Notes: generated from the letters alone by a model not told the origin. Numbered from the stretch's first letter, positions 9,924 to 17,988 are shown. The stretch: DNA of 38,065 nucleotides from Clostridiales bacterium (GCA_014799475.1 JAAVHX010000008.1:136992-175056); one strand, 5' to 3'. Numbers and translations: made by a program.

Positions 9924-10415
9924 TCAGGCGGCGGAGGGCAGCCAGCGCTGGATGGGTTGGGTCTGGTAGAGGTGGACCACCTCGATGGTGGCGCAGATCT
10001 TGTCCGCCATGTTGACCACCAGCGCCTCTCGGCACCGGGGCAGATGGATGGCCAGCGGGAACATATGGGACACGATGGCGTTTTTCTCCTTGTCGCTCAG
10101 GTCGGGGCACAGGGCGGAGGCGTTGCGCAGGGCAAATTCCGGATGGTCCAGGCACTGGTTGCCCGGATGGGCGGAGGCGTCCCAGGGGTCGTATAAGTAC
10201 AAGTCGTGGAGCAGCCCCGCCCGGGCGGCGGCCCGGTAGTCCCAGCCAAAGTACCGGGCCAGCCGGAAGGCCATGTAGGACACGAACAGGGAGTGCTGAT
10301 AACAGGTGATGGAGAAATGATGCCGCCACTGTTTCATGGAGTTGACCTCCGCGCTCTCCAGCAGGGGGCCGACGCACTGGAGAAAAGCAGCGGTATTTAA
10401 ATCATGCTTGGACAT
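9924..10415 (-). CDS. HD-domain protein, putative phosphohydrolase
   Basis: A 163-residue protein with the HD-superfamily metal-site pattern: His in QHS (about 40), the HD pair in LLHDLYLYD (about 70), a later His in SHMFPL, and the terminal Asp in NMADKICA. Members hydrolyse phosphate esters or nucleotides, or act in signalling; the substrate here is not evident. AAGGAG lies about 10 bases before the ATG. It has its own promoter candidate at 10508-10536 and is divergent from the GntR operon. A second, different HD protein is encoded at 13920. Confidence 0.75.
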   Translation of the reverse strand: MSKHDLNTAAFLQCVGPLLESAEVNSMKQWRHHFSITCYQHSLFVSYMAFRLARYFGWDYRAAARAGLLHDLYLYDPWDASAHPGNQCLDHPEFALRNASALCPDLSDKEKNAIVSHMFPLAIHLPRCREALVVNMADKICATIEVVHLYQTQPIQRWLPSAA

Positions 10416-10507
10416 AAGAAAAAGACTCCTTTCTGAATTGGGTGTTGAAACGAGTCGAATATGGCTTTTTGAAGGTCTGCCGGCCGTAATTCAGGCCGTG
10501 CGAAACC

Positions 10508-10536
10508 ATTATAACAGGCCGGAATCCGTTTGTCAG
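10508..10536 (-). promoter_or_regulatory. Promoter of the HD-domain gene
   Basis: On the minus strand CTGACA (10536-10531), a 17-bp spacer and a perfect TATAAT (10513-10508) lie about 90 bases upstream of the start at 10415. Confidence 0.65.
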
Positions 10537-10582
10537 CACTCTTTTGTAAAATTTATTAGGAAGATTTGGAAAATTTTTTCCC

Positions 10583-10611
10583 TTGACAGGGGCTGTCTGC
10601 CATGTTACGAT
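10583..10611 (+). promoter_or_regulatory. Promoter of the gntR-ABC operon
   Basis: A perfect TTGACA at 10583-10588 is followed after 17 bp by TACGAT at 10606-10611. The palindrome GTACTAGTAC begins 5 bases downstream, about where transcription should start. Confidence 0.65.
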
Positions 10612-10615
10612 AACT

Positions 10616-10625
10616 GTACTAGTAC
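10616..10625. promoter_or_regulatory. Palindromic operator candidate GTACTAGTAC
   Basis: A perfect 10-bp palindrome at the expected transcription start of an operon whose first gene encodes a GntR regulator. YtrA-type regulators repress their own ABC operons, so this is the likely operator. Binding is an inference. Confidence 0.5.
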
Positions 10626-10657
10626 GGATAATACAATTGTTGAAAGGAGGCGGGGCC

Positions 10658-11029
10658 ATGCTCAGCCTGAATTACCGGGACGGCCGCCCCATCTACGAGC
10701 AGGTGCGGGACGGGCTGCGCCGGCTCATCATCACGGGGGCCATCCCGGCCGGGGATAAGCTGCCCTCCGTCCGGGCCATGGCGGGACAGCTGGCCATCAA
10801 CCCCAACACCATCCAGCGGGCCTATGAGTCGCTGGAGCAGGAGGGCTACGCCTACTCGGTGCCGGGAAAGGGGAGCTTCGCCGCCCTGCCCCAGGACGTC
10901 ACCGACAAGCGCAGGGAGGAGCTGCTGGCCAAGCTGGACGCCATCGTCCAGGAGCTGGTGTACCTGGGGATGACCCCGGCCAGCATTGCCGAGCGGTGCG
11001 CGGCCTACGGGAAGGAGGAAACAACATGA
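10658..11029 (+). CDS. GntR-family regulator, YtrA subfamily
   Basis: A 123-residue regulator. It carries the GntR winged helix (GRPIYEQVRDGLRRLI, then KLPSVRAMAGQLAINPNTIQRAYESLEQEGY, about 8-75) with only a short helical tail and no large effector domain, which is the YtrA plan. GAAAGGAGG precedes the ATG at 10658. The stop codon overlaps the ATG of the ABC ATPase gene as ATGA, so the two are translationally coupled. It probably represses its own operon through the palindrome at 10616-10625. Confidence 0.92.
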   Translation: MLSLNYRDGRPIYEQVRDGLRRLIITGAIPAGDKLPSVRAMAGQLAINPNTIQRAYESLEQEGYAYSVPGKGSFAALPQDVTDKRREELLAKLDAIVQELVYLGMTPASIAERCAAYGKEETT

Positions 11030-11928
11030 TCGAAGTGAAAAACGTGGTCAAGAGCTTTGACGGCTTCCACGCCCTGGACGGGCTGACCATGACGGTGCCA
11101 AAGGGCGCTATCTACGGGCTGGTGGGGCCCAACGGGGCGGGCAAGTCCACCATCCTGCGCCACCTGTGCGGGGCTTACCGCCAGGACAGCGGGGACATCC
11201 TGCTGGAGGGCGCGCCCATCTACGAGAACCCCGGCATTAAAAGCCGCATGGCGGTCATCCCCGACGAGCTGTACTACTTCGGCTCCGCCTCCACCCGGGA
11301 CATGATGAAGTTTTACAAGGGGATCTACCCCAATTTCGACGTGGAGCGCTACCAGCGCTTAAAGGAGGCATTCCCCGAGGTGGACGAGAAGCGGGCCATC
11401 CGCCGCCTGTCCAAAGGGATGCAGAAGCAGTCCGCCTTTTGGCTGGCCCTGAGCTGCAAGCCCGACTACCTGCTGCTGGACGAGCCGGTGGATGGGCTGG
11501 ACCCGGTGATGCGCCGCCAGGTGTGGTCGCTGCTCATGGGGGACGTGGCCGAGCGGGGCACTACGGTGCTGGTGTCCTCCCACAACCTGCGGGAGCTGGA
11601 GGACGTGTGCGACCACGTGGGCATCCTGAGCCACGGGAAGGTGGCGCTGGAGCGCTCCCTCACCGAGCTGCAGGGCGGCACCGTCAAGGTGCAGATCGCC
11701 TTTGAGACAGAGACGCCCCCCGAGCTGCCGGAGGATCTGCACATCATCCACACCAGCAATGTGGGACGGGTGTATACCTACATCGTCCGTGGGATGGCGG
11801 AAGAGGTCACCGAGAAATTCAAACCGCTGAACCCCCTGTTCGCCGACGCGCTCCCCCTGACTTTGGAGGAGATCTTTATCTATGAAATGGGAGGTGAGGA
11901 CTATGCGGTCCGGGACATCGTACTTTGA
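11026..11928 (+). CDS. ABC transporter ATP-binding protein
   Basis: A 300-residue ATPase subunit. Walker A is GPNGAGKST (about 38-46). The signature is degenerate, RLSKGMQKQ in place of LSGGQ. Walker B is YLLLDEPVDGLDP, followed by the switch His in SSHNL. The C-terminal 80 residues are a variable regulatory tail. It overlaps gntR by ATGA and the permease gene by 26 bases, so all three form one unit. YtrA-linked ABC systems often respond to cell-wall-active peptides or envelope stress; the substrate here is unknown. Confidence 0.93.
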   Translation: MIEVKNVVKSFDGFHALDGLTMTVPKGAIYGLVGPNGAGKSTILRHLCGAYRQDSGDILLEGAPIYENPGIKSRMAVIPDELYYFGSASTRDMMKFYKGIYPNFDVERYQRLKEAFPEVDEKRAIRRLSKGMQKQSAFWLALSCKPDYLLLDEPVDGLDPVMRRQVWSLLMGDVAERGTTVLVSSHNLRELEDVCDHVGILSHGKVALERSLTELQGGTVKVQIAFETETPPELPEDLHIIHTSNVGRVYTYIVRGMAEEVTEKFKPLNPLFADALPLTLEEIFIYEMGGEDYAVRDIVL

Positions 11929-13804
11929 TTGGACGGTTTTCAAGAAAACCATCTGCCGCTTCTGGCCCCTGTGGGCGGCCTATTTTATGGTCTGGCTGGT
12001 GGCGCTGCCGCTGGACGGGCTGATGCTGCTGCGGCTGGAGGCCAACGCCCGACCGGGGGTCACCGGCGGGTATATGGAGAATTTCGCGTTCAGGCAGGTG
12101 CCCGGGGCGGCGGAGAATGCCTGCCTGCCGCTGGCGGTGATCTTCGGGGTGCTGACGGCCATGGCGGTGTTCAGCCACCTCTATAACGCCCGCTCGGCCA
12201 ACCTGTTCGGCTCCCTGCCCATCAAGCGGGAGGGGCTGTTCGCCAGCCACTACCTGGCGGGGCTGTCCTTCTTTATTGTGCCCAACGCGGTCATCTTCCT
12301 GCTCACCCTCCTGGTGGAGCTGGCGGGAGGCTGTGTGAGCGTGCAGGGACTGCTGTTCTGGCTGGGGGTGGCCTGCGGGGAGTGTTTCTTCTTCTACTCT
12401 CTGGCGGTGTTCTGCGCCATGTTCACCGGGCACATCCTGGCCCTGCCCGCCTTTTATGGCATCGTCAACATACTGGCCTACGGGGTGACGGCGCTGGTCT
12501 ATACGGTGTTCCGGAGCTTCTACTACGGCTTCTCCGGGTTCGGCGGCGGGGTGAGCCGGGTGGTGAGGTGGCTCACCCCGACCAGCTGCCTGTCGCTGAG
12601 TGTGGGAAGCTACTACCAGCGCACCACGGAGACTTTGGGAAACGGGGATGTGGTGACCACTGTGGAGCGGGTGCTGTCCACCCGTGGCCTGGGCACGGTG
12701 GGCATCTACGCCCTGGCGGCGGCGGTGCTGACGGGGTGCGCCTTCCTCCTCTACCGGGCCCGGCGGCTGGAGAGCGCCGGGGACGTGGTGTCCGTGCGCC
12801 CCATGAAGCCGGTGTTCAAGTACGGCGTGGCCTTCTGCGCGGGCATGGTGTTCGGCGTGGGCACCGCGTTCGTGCTGGGCCGCGGCGAGTTCGTCCTGAT
12901 GGCCGCCATCCTAGTCTGGGGCGTGATCGGCTATTTCGCCGCCCAGATGCTGCTGGACAAATCCTTCCGGGTATTCAACAAATGGAAAGGCGGGCTGGCG
13001 GTGGCCGGGGTGTTCATCGCGCTGTTCCTGGTGGTGGGCTTCGACCTCACCGGGTACGAGACCCGCATACCCGACCCCGCCAGCGTGAAGTCGGTGCAGG
13101 TGGACGCCAGCAACGGCATCTACTTCAACGACAACGGCGACAGCATTTGGCTGGAGGTGACCGATCCGGCGCAGATCGGGCAGCTGGTGGATCTCCACCG
13201 GGCGGCGGTGGCCCAGCGGGATCGTCACGCCGTCAGCGGGAGCGGCCGCAGTATGCGCTTGGAGCTGACCTATACCCTGAACAACGGCTCCACCCTGACC
13301 CGGGAATACTGGGTGAGCCTCCACCCCGGCGAGGTGCAGCAGGAGGGCACGGCTGCCTGGGCCATGGAGCGGCTGTATCACGACACCGATTTCTATTGGC
13401 GGGTATATGAGTTCGACCTGCTGGAGGACGCCATCGCCGAGGGGAAACGGCTGGATCGGGCGGAGTTCTGGCACTATGACGAGGAAAAGGGAGAGCTCAC
13501 CACCGTGGTGGGCTACGGGAACGACGCCCGGGCCCTGCTGGACGCGGTGGAGGAGGACTTCCGGGCCGGACGCATCGGCGTGCGCACCATCACCGATGAG
13601 ACGGTCCTCAACTACGAAAATAAGGACACCCTGGTCTTCTGCGTGACCGACCCGGCCAAGGGGAACATCTTCCTGCGGACAGAGATCGCCCTGGACAAGG
13701 GGGCGGCCGGCACCCTGGCGGAGCTGGAGCGGCTGGGGGCGGACTTGGATCTGACCCATGACGATCAGGAGCTGAGGGAAGCGCTCCAGGGCTGGACGGA
13801 CTGA
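11903..13804 (+). CDS. ABC transporter permease with large C-terminal extracytoplasmic domain
   Basis: A 633-residue partner of the ATPase encoded just upstream. Residues about 20-380 contain some eight or more hydrophobic segments, including an ABC-2-like pattern (HLYNARSANLFGSLPIKREGLF, typical of YtrC/D-like permeases). From about 390 the protein is soluble and rich in acidic residues, a domain seen in Firmicute permeases that I believe matches the DUF6449 type. The ATG at 11903 is preceded by GGGAGGTGA inside the upstream gene; a frame-open ATG at 11882 has no better site. A strong terminator follows at 13842. The exported substrate cannot be deduced. Confidence 0.8.
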   Translation: MRSGTSYFDWTVFKKTICRFWPLWAAYFMVWLVALPLDGLMLLRLEANARPGVTGGYMENFAFRQVPGAAENACLPLAVIFGVLTAMAVFSHLYNARSANLFGSLPIKREGLFASHYLAGLSFFIVPNAVIFLLTLLVELAGGCVSVQGLLFWLGVACGECFFFYSLAVFCAMFTGHILALPAFYGIVNILAYGVTALVYTVFRSFYYGFSGFGGGVSRVVRWLTPTSCLSLSVGSYYQRTTETLGNGDVVTTVERVLSTRGLGTVGIYALAAAVLTGCAFLLYRARRLESAGDVVSVRPMKPVFKYGVAFCAGMVFGVGTAFVLGRGEFVLMAAILVWGVIGYFAAQMLLDKSFRVFNKWKGGLAVAGVFIALFLVVGFDLTGYETRIPDPASVKSVQVDASNGIYFNDNGDSIWLEVTDPAQIGQLVDLHRAAVAQRDRHAVSGSGRSMRLELTYTLNNGSTLTREYWVSLHPGEVQQEGTAAWAMERLYHDTDFYWRVYEFDLLEDAIAEGKRLDRAEFWHYDEEKGELTTVVGYGNDARALLDAVEEDFRAGRIGVRTITDETVLNYENKDTLVFCVTDPAKGNIFLRTEIALDKGAAGTLAELERLGADLDLTHDDQELREALQGWTD

Positions 13805-13841
13805 GGGGCGTTAGACGGACTTTTCGCGTAAAATTTATCAG

Positions 13842-13882
13842 GCAGTCCCCCCGCAAAGGATTTGCAGGGGGACTGCTTTTTT
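13842..13882 (+). terminator. Terminator of the gntR-ABC operon
   Basis: A 15-bp stem with one mismatch (13842-13857 with 13861-13876) is followed by six T. A TGCTATAAT extended -10 box for the next gene begins right at the end of the T tract. Confidence 0.92.
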
Positions 13883-13890
13883 GCTATAAT
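13882..13890 (+). promoter_or_regulatory. Extended -10 promoter of the second HD gene
   Basis: TGCTATAAT directly follows the upstream terminator. The -35 region would fall inside the terminator hairpin and has no good match, so this would depend on the extended -10. The start codon is about 30 bases away. Confidence 0.5.
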
Positions 13891-13919
13891 GGAAAAAATT
13901 TAGATTAGGAGGCCGTATT

Positions 13920-14501
13920 ATGCCAGGAAAAGAGGAATTCATTGAAATTTACCAGGAGCATATCCACCGGGAGGGCAGCGCGGAGCTGCTGGATTATTTA
14001 GAGAACAAGAGCGACTTTTTCACCGCCCCCGCCTCCGCCCGGTACCACGGCTCCTACGCCGGGGGGCTGTGCGACCACAGTGTCAACGTGTTCCGCTGCC
14101 TGGAGGCGTACCTGGCCCGGGACCGGGTGCGCGAGGTCTATGGGGTGGAGTACCCCATGGAGTCGGTGGCCATCGCGGCGCTGCTCCACGATTTGTGCAA
14201 GATCGGGTGCTACAAGGCGGGCACCCGCAACGTGAAGGACGACGCCACCGGCAAATGGGAGAAGGTCCCCACCTTCTTCTACGAGGACAAGCTGCCCTAC
14301 GGCCACGGGGAGAAGAGCGTGTACATTATCTCCGGGTTCATGCGGCTCACCCGGGAGGAGGCCATGGCCATACGCTGGCACATGGGCTTTTCCGGCACCG
14401 AGGACAGCCGGATGGTGGGCCAGGCCCTCCAGCAGTACCCGCTGGCTTTCGCCCTGGCCACGGCGGACATGGAGGCGTCCTATTTCCTGGAGGGTAAATG
14501 A
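13920..14501 (+). CDS. HD-domain hydrolase
   Basis: A 193-residue protein with the HD metal-site series: His in CDHS (about 53), the HD pair in ALLHDLCKIGCY (about 91), His in YGHGEKS (about 137) and RWHMGF, and Asp in ATADMEASY near the C-terminus. The arrangement resembles the HD domain of YhaM-type 3'-5' exonucleases and related stand-alone hydrolases of Clostridia, but the OB domain of YhaM is absent. AGGAGG lies 9 bases before the ATG. It is monocistronic, with a terminator at 14504. The substrate is unknown. Confidence 0.78.
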   Translation: MPGKEEFIEIYQEHIHREGSAELLDYLENKSDFFTAPASARYHGSYAGGLCDHSVNVFRCLEAYLARDRVREVYGVEYPMESVAIAALLHDLCKIGCYKAGTRNVKDDATGKWEKVPTFFYEDKLPYGHGEKSVYIISGFMRLTREEAMAIRWHMGFSGTEDSRMVGQALQQYPLAFALATADMEASYFLEGK

Positions 14502-14503
14502 GG

Positions 14504-14546
14504 AAAGCCCCCTTCCCCGCACCGCGGGGGAGGGGGCTTTTTTCAT
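14504..14546 (+). terminator. Terminator of the second HD gene
   Basis: A stem of about 17 bp (AAAGCCCCC-TTCCCCGC paired with GCGGGGG-AGGGGGCTTT) with a 3-base loop ends in a T run. It lies immediately after the stop at 14501. Confidence 0.9.
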
Positions 14547-14634
14547 AAAATTTGGGCCCCGCCCGTCAGATTTGAGGGGGCTGCCGCGTCTTATCCATGA
14601 AGCTTCAAACCATGACGCAAAAGAGGTGAACCCT

Positions 14635-15126
14635 ATGAGACAGGAGGAGTTTCTGGCCATCTTCGACCAATACCGCCCCATGGTGTATGCCCTGGCGCTG
14701 AGCTACACCCGCTCGCCCCAGGACGCGGAGGACGTGTGCCAGACGGCGTTCCTGCGCCTGCTGGAGCGGCCCCCGGCGCGGGGGAAAGAGAAAGCCTGGC
14801 TCGCCCAGGTGACGGTGAACGAGTGCCGCAGCCTGCTGCGCGCCCCCTGGCGGAAACGCCGGGTGGAGCTGGAGGAGGGGGCGCTGGAAAGGCTCAGCTT
14901 TGAGCAGTGGTCGGAGGGGGCTCTGTGGGATGCGCTGGGGTCGCTGCCCCCGGATCAGCGGGCGCTGATCCACCTGCGGTACTACGAGGGGTTCACCGTG
15001 GCCGAGCTGGCGGGGCAGTATCGCGTGCCGGCGTCGGTCATCTCCGCCCGGCTGTACCGGGCCAAGAAACAGTTGAAAAAACGATTGGAGGGATCGGGCT
15101 ATGGATCAATATCGCAGAATGTTTGA
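14635..15126 (+). CDS. ECF-type RNA polymerase sigma factor
   Basis: A 163-residue sigma-70-family protein. Region 2 shows YRPMVYALALSYTRSPQDAEDVCQ..FLRLL (about 10-45); region 4 shows SLPPDQRALIHLRYYEGFTVAELA and the recognition helix VPASVISARLYRAKKQLKKRL (about 105-150). AGAGG precedes the ATG at 14635; an in-frame ATG at 14572 has no site. The last 26 bases overlap the next gene, which encodes a single-pass membrane protein, a standard sigma/anti-sigma arrangement. Its target promoters are not apparent in the window. Confidence 0.93.
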   Translation: MRQEEFLAIFDQYRPMVYALALSYTRSPQDAEDVCQTAFLRLLERPPARGKEKAWLAQVTVNECRSLLRAPWRKRRVELEEGALERLSFEQWSEGALWDALGSLPPDQRALIHLRYYEGFTVAELAGQYRVPASVISARLYRAKKQLKKRLEGSGYGSISQNV

Positions 15127-16117
15127 CCAGGCGGTGGAACAGCTGGGGCCGGGTCAGGACAAGGTGGAGACGCTGCGCGGGTCGCTGGCCCGCCGGTGCC
15201 TGGAGAGACAGACAGAGGAGGTCATGCCTACGAGGAAACGCGCTGGGCTTTTGCGCGGCGCGGTGGCGGCGGCACTGTGCCTGGCGCTGGCGGGAACGGC
15301 GGTTGCGGCCTCCCCTGGGCTGCGGGAGGTGCTGGCCGCGGCGCTGGGCGGCTTCGCGCCCTATGCCCAGGAGCAGGAGGGCGAGCCCTATGTAATCAAC
15401 GGCATCGAGTTCCGGGTGAAGTCCGTGCTGGCGGACGGCTTTACCATCCGAGCCTATGTGGAGGCGAAGGATCTGGAGGGCGGTTTTTTCCATAGGATCG
15501 ACGACCTGACCATACCGACCCGCATATCTGGCGGGATGTATGTCCCCGCGATTACAGAGTGGTTCGACCCCGGCGCGGCTGAGAGCTGGTCTTCCGGCGC
15601 GGAGTGCCTGGGTTATGACGAGGGGACCGGGACCGCCCTGCTGGTGATCTCCTGCTGGAAATTGATGCCGGAGGACTTTACCGGCGCCGCCGTAGAGCTG
15701 TGCGAGATGAACAGTTACCTGACGGGGGACTATGAAGTGGTATGGCGCAATGAGAAGGGCATTACCATCCCGGTGGACGTGAAGCCGGTGGAGAGCATCG
15801 TGCTGGACGCGGACTCGCCGCTGGCCTCCGGTCTGGACGCGGCGGAGGTGCGTTTGTCCCCTCTGGGGCTGACCTTCATCTTCGAGGATTATCATATCTG
15901 GCGGCCCGCCGTTGAGAGAAACAGCGGCAGCGTCAGCGTCAAGCTGAAGGACGGCTCCATCGTGGAAGCTCCGCAGGGCAACGCGTGCGGGGTTTTCCTC
16001 CCGCCCCTTGGGGATGGGGACAGTTACCGGGTGAGGGTGTGGAACTTCCTTGAGCCGGTGGAGGCGGAGCAAGTGGATGGCATCTATGTGGGAGGGGACT
16101 ATTTCCCCATGCAATGA
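15101..16117 (+). CDS. Membrane-anchored partner of the ECF sigma factor, putative anti-sigma factor
   Basis: A 338-residue protein with a short basic cytoplasmic N-terminus (about 1-47), one transmembrane helix (about 48-68, GAVAAALCLALAGTAVAA), and a large extracytoplasmic beta-rich domain starting at YVINGIEFRVKSVLADG. This plan resembles DUF4179-type anti-sigma proteins of Clostridia. No zinc-binding HxxxCxxC motif of the ZAS class is seen. TTGGAGGGA precedes the ATG within the sigma gene. The role as anti-sigma is inferred from overlap and topology, not from a recognised binding motif. Confidence 0.7.
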   Translation: MDQYRRMFDQAVEQLGPGQDKVETLRGSLARRCLERQTEEVMPTRKRAGLLRGAVAAALCLALAGTAVAASPGLREVLAAALGGFAPYAQEQEGEPYVINGIEFRVKSVLADGFTIRAYVEAKDLEGGFFHRIDDLTIPTRISGGMYVPAITEWFDPGAAESWSSGAECLGYDEGTGTALLVISCWKLMPEDFTGAAVELCEMNSYLTGDYEVVWRNEKGITIPVDVKPVESIVLDADSPLASGLDAAEVRLSPLGLTFIFEDYHIWRPAVERNSGSVSVKLKDGSIVEAPQGNACGVFLPPLGDGDSYRVRVWNFLEPVEAEQVDGIYVGGDYFPMQ

Positions 16118-16124
16118 GCGATAT

Positions 16125-16158
16125 AAGACCGCCCCCGGCTTGAGCCGGGGGCGGTCTT
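16125..16158. terminator. Bidirectional terminator between convergent genes
   Basis: A perfect 16-bp inverted repeat (16125-16140 with 16143-16158) with a 2-base centre lies between the plus-strand anti-sigma gene and the minus-strand HAD gene. It can serve both. The T tracts are short and lie inside the stem ends. Confidence 0.8.
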
Positions 16159-16159
16159 G

Positions 16160-16972
16160 TCAGTAGATGGAGTCCAGAATCTCGATGGCCTGGGCCACGG
16201 CGTGGTCGTCGCAGCTGCCCAGGAGCCGCGCCCCCCAGTCCCTCACGGGCTGGGAGCAGTTGGACGGGGCGAAGGGAATGGCGCTGAGCGCCAGCATGGG
16301 GATGTCGTTCTGGTTGTCCCCGATGCAATAGAGGTTTTCCCGGGAAACGCCCAGCAGCTCCGCCGCCTTTGCCACCGCCGCCCCCTTGTGGCTGCCCTTG
16401 TCGGTGACCTCCAGCAGGTAGCGGTTGGAGAAAATGGCCTCGTAATGATCCCCCCAGAGCCGGAGGAGGTGGGCCTGTACCTCCTTCAGATAGGGCTCGT
16501 CCTGCTCCAGGATCACCTTCGTCCAGGGGGTGGGCATATCCGGGATGGCGCAGGGGGTCTGCCGCCCGCCCACCCGCTTCAGGTGCTCCGTGGTCACCAG
16601 GTTGGGGTTGTAGACATAGATGTCGTCGTCATGGTACGCCTCCAGGGCCAGGTCGGGGAAGGGCCGGAACAGCTCCGCGAACCGGGCGGGGGCGTCAGCG
16701 TCCAGGAAGGTGCGCATCAGATAGCGGTCCGCGTCGTAGTCGTAGAGGGCCGCGCCGTTGGACAGCACCACCGGGGCGTTGAGGGACAGGTGCTCCAGGG
16801 CGATCTGGGGGGTGAAGGTGCGGTGGGCCCGGCCGGTGGCCACGGAGAAGCGCCCGCCGTTCTCCTGAAAATAGCGGATGGCGGCGTGGTTCTCCGGGGA
16901 GACGGTGTGCGCGCTATTATATAAGGTATCGTCATAGTCGCTGTATAACAGCACGCCGTCAAATTTGCCCAC
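16160..16972 (-). CDS. Cof-type HAD-superfamily phosphatase
   Basis: A 270-residue HAD hydrolase. Motif I is YSDYDDTLYN with the nucleophile Asp near residue 12; motif II is VATGRAH; motif III and IV are Lys in KGAAV and GDNQNDIPML. The large type IIB cap lies between. Cof-type enzymes dephosphorylate sugar phosphates, FMN or pyridoxal phosphate, and some act on the thiamine precursor HMP-PP. It starts with GTG at 16972, 13 bases after thiT, so it is probably under the same TPP riboswitch; a role in thiamine phosphate metabolism is a reasonable but unproven guess. Confidence 0.88.
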   Translation of the reverse strand: MGKFDGVLLYSDYDDTLYNSAHTVSPENHAAIRYFQENGGRFSVATGRAHRTFTPQIALEHLSLNAPVVLSNGAALYDYDADRYLMRTFLDADAPARFAELFRPFPDLALEAYHDDDIYVYNPNLVTTEHLKRVGGRQTPCAIPDMPTPWTKVILEQDEPYLKEVQAHLLRLWGDHYEAIFSNRYLLEVTDKGSHKGAAVAKAAELLGVSRENLYCIGDNQNDIPMLALSAIPFAPSNCSQPVRDWGARLLGSCDDHAVAQAIEILDSIY

Positions 16973-16985
16973 GTAAAATCAGTCC

Positions 16986-17546
16986 TTACTTCAAATCTTC
17001 TCCGTTGAGCCATTTGGCCAGGGGCTTCATCAGCACCGCGCAGACGACCACCGCCAGAATGGTATTGGGGAGCATATAGCCGCCGTTGTAGAGGGCGGAG
17101 TAGAAAAACGGAGAGGTCATGGTCATGCCCATAAACTGCTCGGGCATCCACTCGGCGTAGACGGTGACGCCGCTGATGTAGTGCACGATGAAACGGGCGA
17201 CGCCCGCCACCGCCGCGGCCACAGGGATGAGGTTGGCCTTGCGCTTGAACAGGCCGGCAAGGCCCATCATGGCGTAAGCCCCGGTGTAGTCAAAGACGAT
17301 GGACACCCAGCTGATGACAAAGCTGTCCAGCCCCAGGAAATACTTCAGGGTGCCGAACACCGCGCCGGCGGCGATGCCCCAGCCCAGGCCCCAGCGAACC
17401 GAGAAAATGATGATGGGGATCATGGCGGCGCTGATGGAGCCGCCCTGGAACCACAGGTCCAGCTCCACAAAGGTCAGCGCATAGGCCAGCGCGATGCTGA
17501 CCGCGCCCTCGCAGAGCATACGGGTGGTCTGGTTTACGTTTTTCAT
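16986..17546 (-). CDS. thiT: ThiT, thiamine-binding S component of an ECF transporter
   Basis: A 186-residue protein of six hydrophobic segments. The pattern fits ThiT: an N-terminal helix with an early Glu (FVELDLWFQGGSISAAMIPI), WGLGWGIAAGAVFGTLKYFLG, and the conserved YISGV..Y-EWMP and SALYNGGYMLPN near the C-terminus, where aromatic residues bind thiamine. The start at 17546 is chosen for the GGAGGA site 9 bases upstream; a TTG-like extension to 17618 is not supported. The TPP riboswitch upstream strongly supports thiamine as substrate. The shared EcfA/EcfT energising unit is not in the window. Confidence 0.95.
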   Translation of the reverse strand: MKNVNQTTRMLCEGAVSIALAYALTFVELDLWFQGGSISAAMIPIIIFSVRWGLGWGIAAGAVFGTLKYFLGLDSFVISWVSIVFDYTGAYAMMGLAGLFKRKANLIPVAAAVAGVARFIVHYISGVTVYAEWMPEQFMGMTMTSPFFYSALYNGGYMLPNTILAVVVCAVLMKPLAKWLNGEDLK

Positions 17547-17573
17547 GTGTCGTTTCCTCCTACAAATAAGTAT

Positions 17574-17600
17574 ACCGCAATGCAAACGGTGCAATGCGGT
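17574..17600 (-). promoter_or_regulatory. Hairpin just upstream of the thiT ribosome site
   Basis: ACCGCA at 17574-17579 pairs with TGCGGT at 17595-17600, with further pairing of TGCA inside. It lies between the TPP aptamer and the AGGAGG of thiT and could be part of the expression platform. It has only a weak T-rich tail on the minus strand (ATACTTATTTG). Confidence 0.4.
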
Positions 17601-17652
17601 AAGCGAGAGAAACGACAATGGCCCGGCGGGCTTGCGCCCGCTTTGTCGAATA

Positions 17653-17749
17653 CACTTCCTACGCCGGCATTACCCGGATCAGGTTCGAGGGACCGGGGGC
17701 TGCAATTCGCCCCGCATCTCAGCCGGGAATGACTCCCGGCGCCCCTGTG
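17653..17749 (-). ncRNA. TPP riboswitch (THI element)
   Basis: Read on the minus strand, the two conserved TPP-binding blocks are intact: GGCTGAGATG (about 17724-17715) and GAACCTGATCCGGGTAATGC followed by CGGCGTAGGAAGTG (about 17687-17653). A CAC/GTG P1 closing stem and a P3-like stem (GGGGC..GCCCC) are visible. It lies between a perfect promoter (17777-17805) and thiT, so it should switch off thiT and the HAD gene when thiamine pyrophosphate is plentiful. Confidence 0.97.
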
Positions 17750-17776
17750 CTATTCCATTCACGCTGCGGTGTCCCT

Positions 17777-17805
17777 ATTGTATTCCATCAAAACGGCGCT
17801 GTCAA
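17777..17805 (-). promoter_or_regulatory. Promoter of the TPP riboswitch-thiT unit
   Basis: On the minus strand a perfect TTGACA (17805-17800), a 17-bp spacer and TACAAT (17782-17777) lie about 30 bases before the riboswitch. Confidence 0.85.
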
Positions 17806-17959
17806 GAGGCTGGGCAAAAGGACGAAAAAACGGGGCGATTTTTGTGGACTTTGCCGGGGCCCCAACAAAATGTGGCAAGACGCCCGCAATCCCGCCGGAA
17901 AGCAACAAGATGTGCCAACCCAGGGCGGCTGGCCCTTGGAAGCGCTGGAAATTCAGGGG

Positions 17960-17988
17960 TTGACGAATGGGGAAAAAAGGTGTAGGAT
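17960..17988 (+). promoter_or_regulatory. Promoter of the M23 hydrolase gene
   Basis: TTGACG (17960-17965), a 17-bp spacer and TAGGAT (17983-17988) lie about 90 bases upstream of the GTG start. The leader contains TGTAACC twice and a GTTAC further on, which may be a regulator site; I cannot assign it. Confidence 0.55.
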
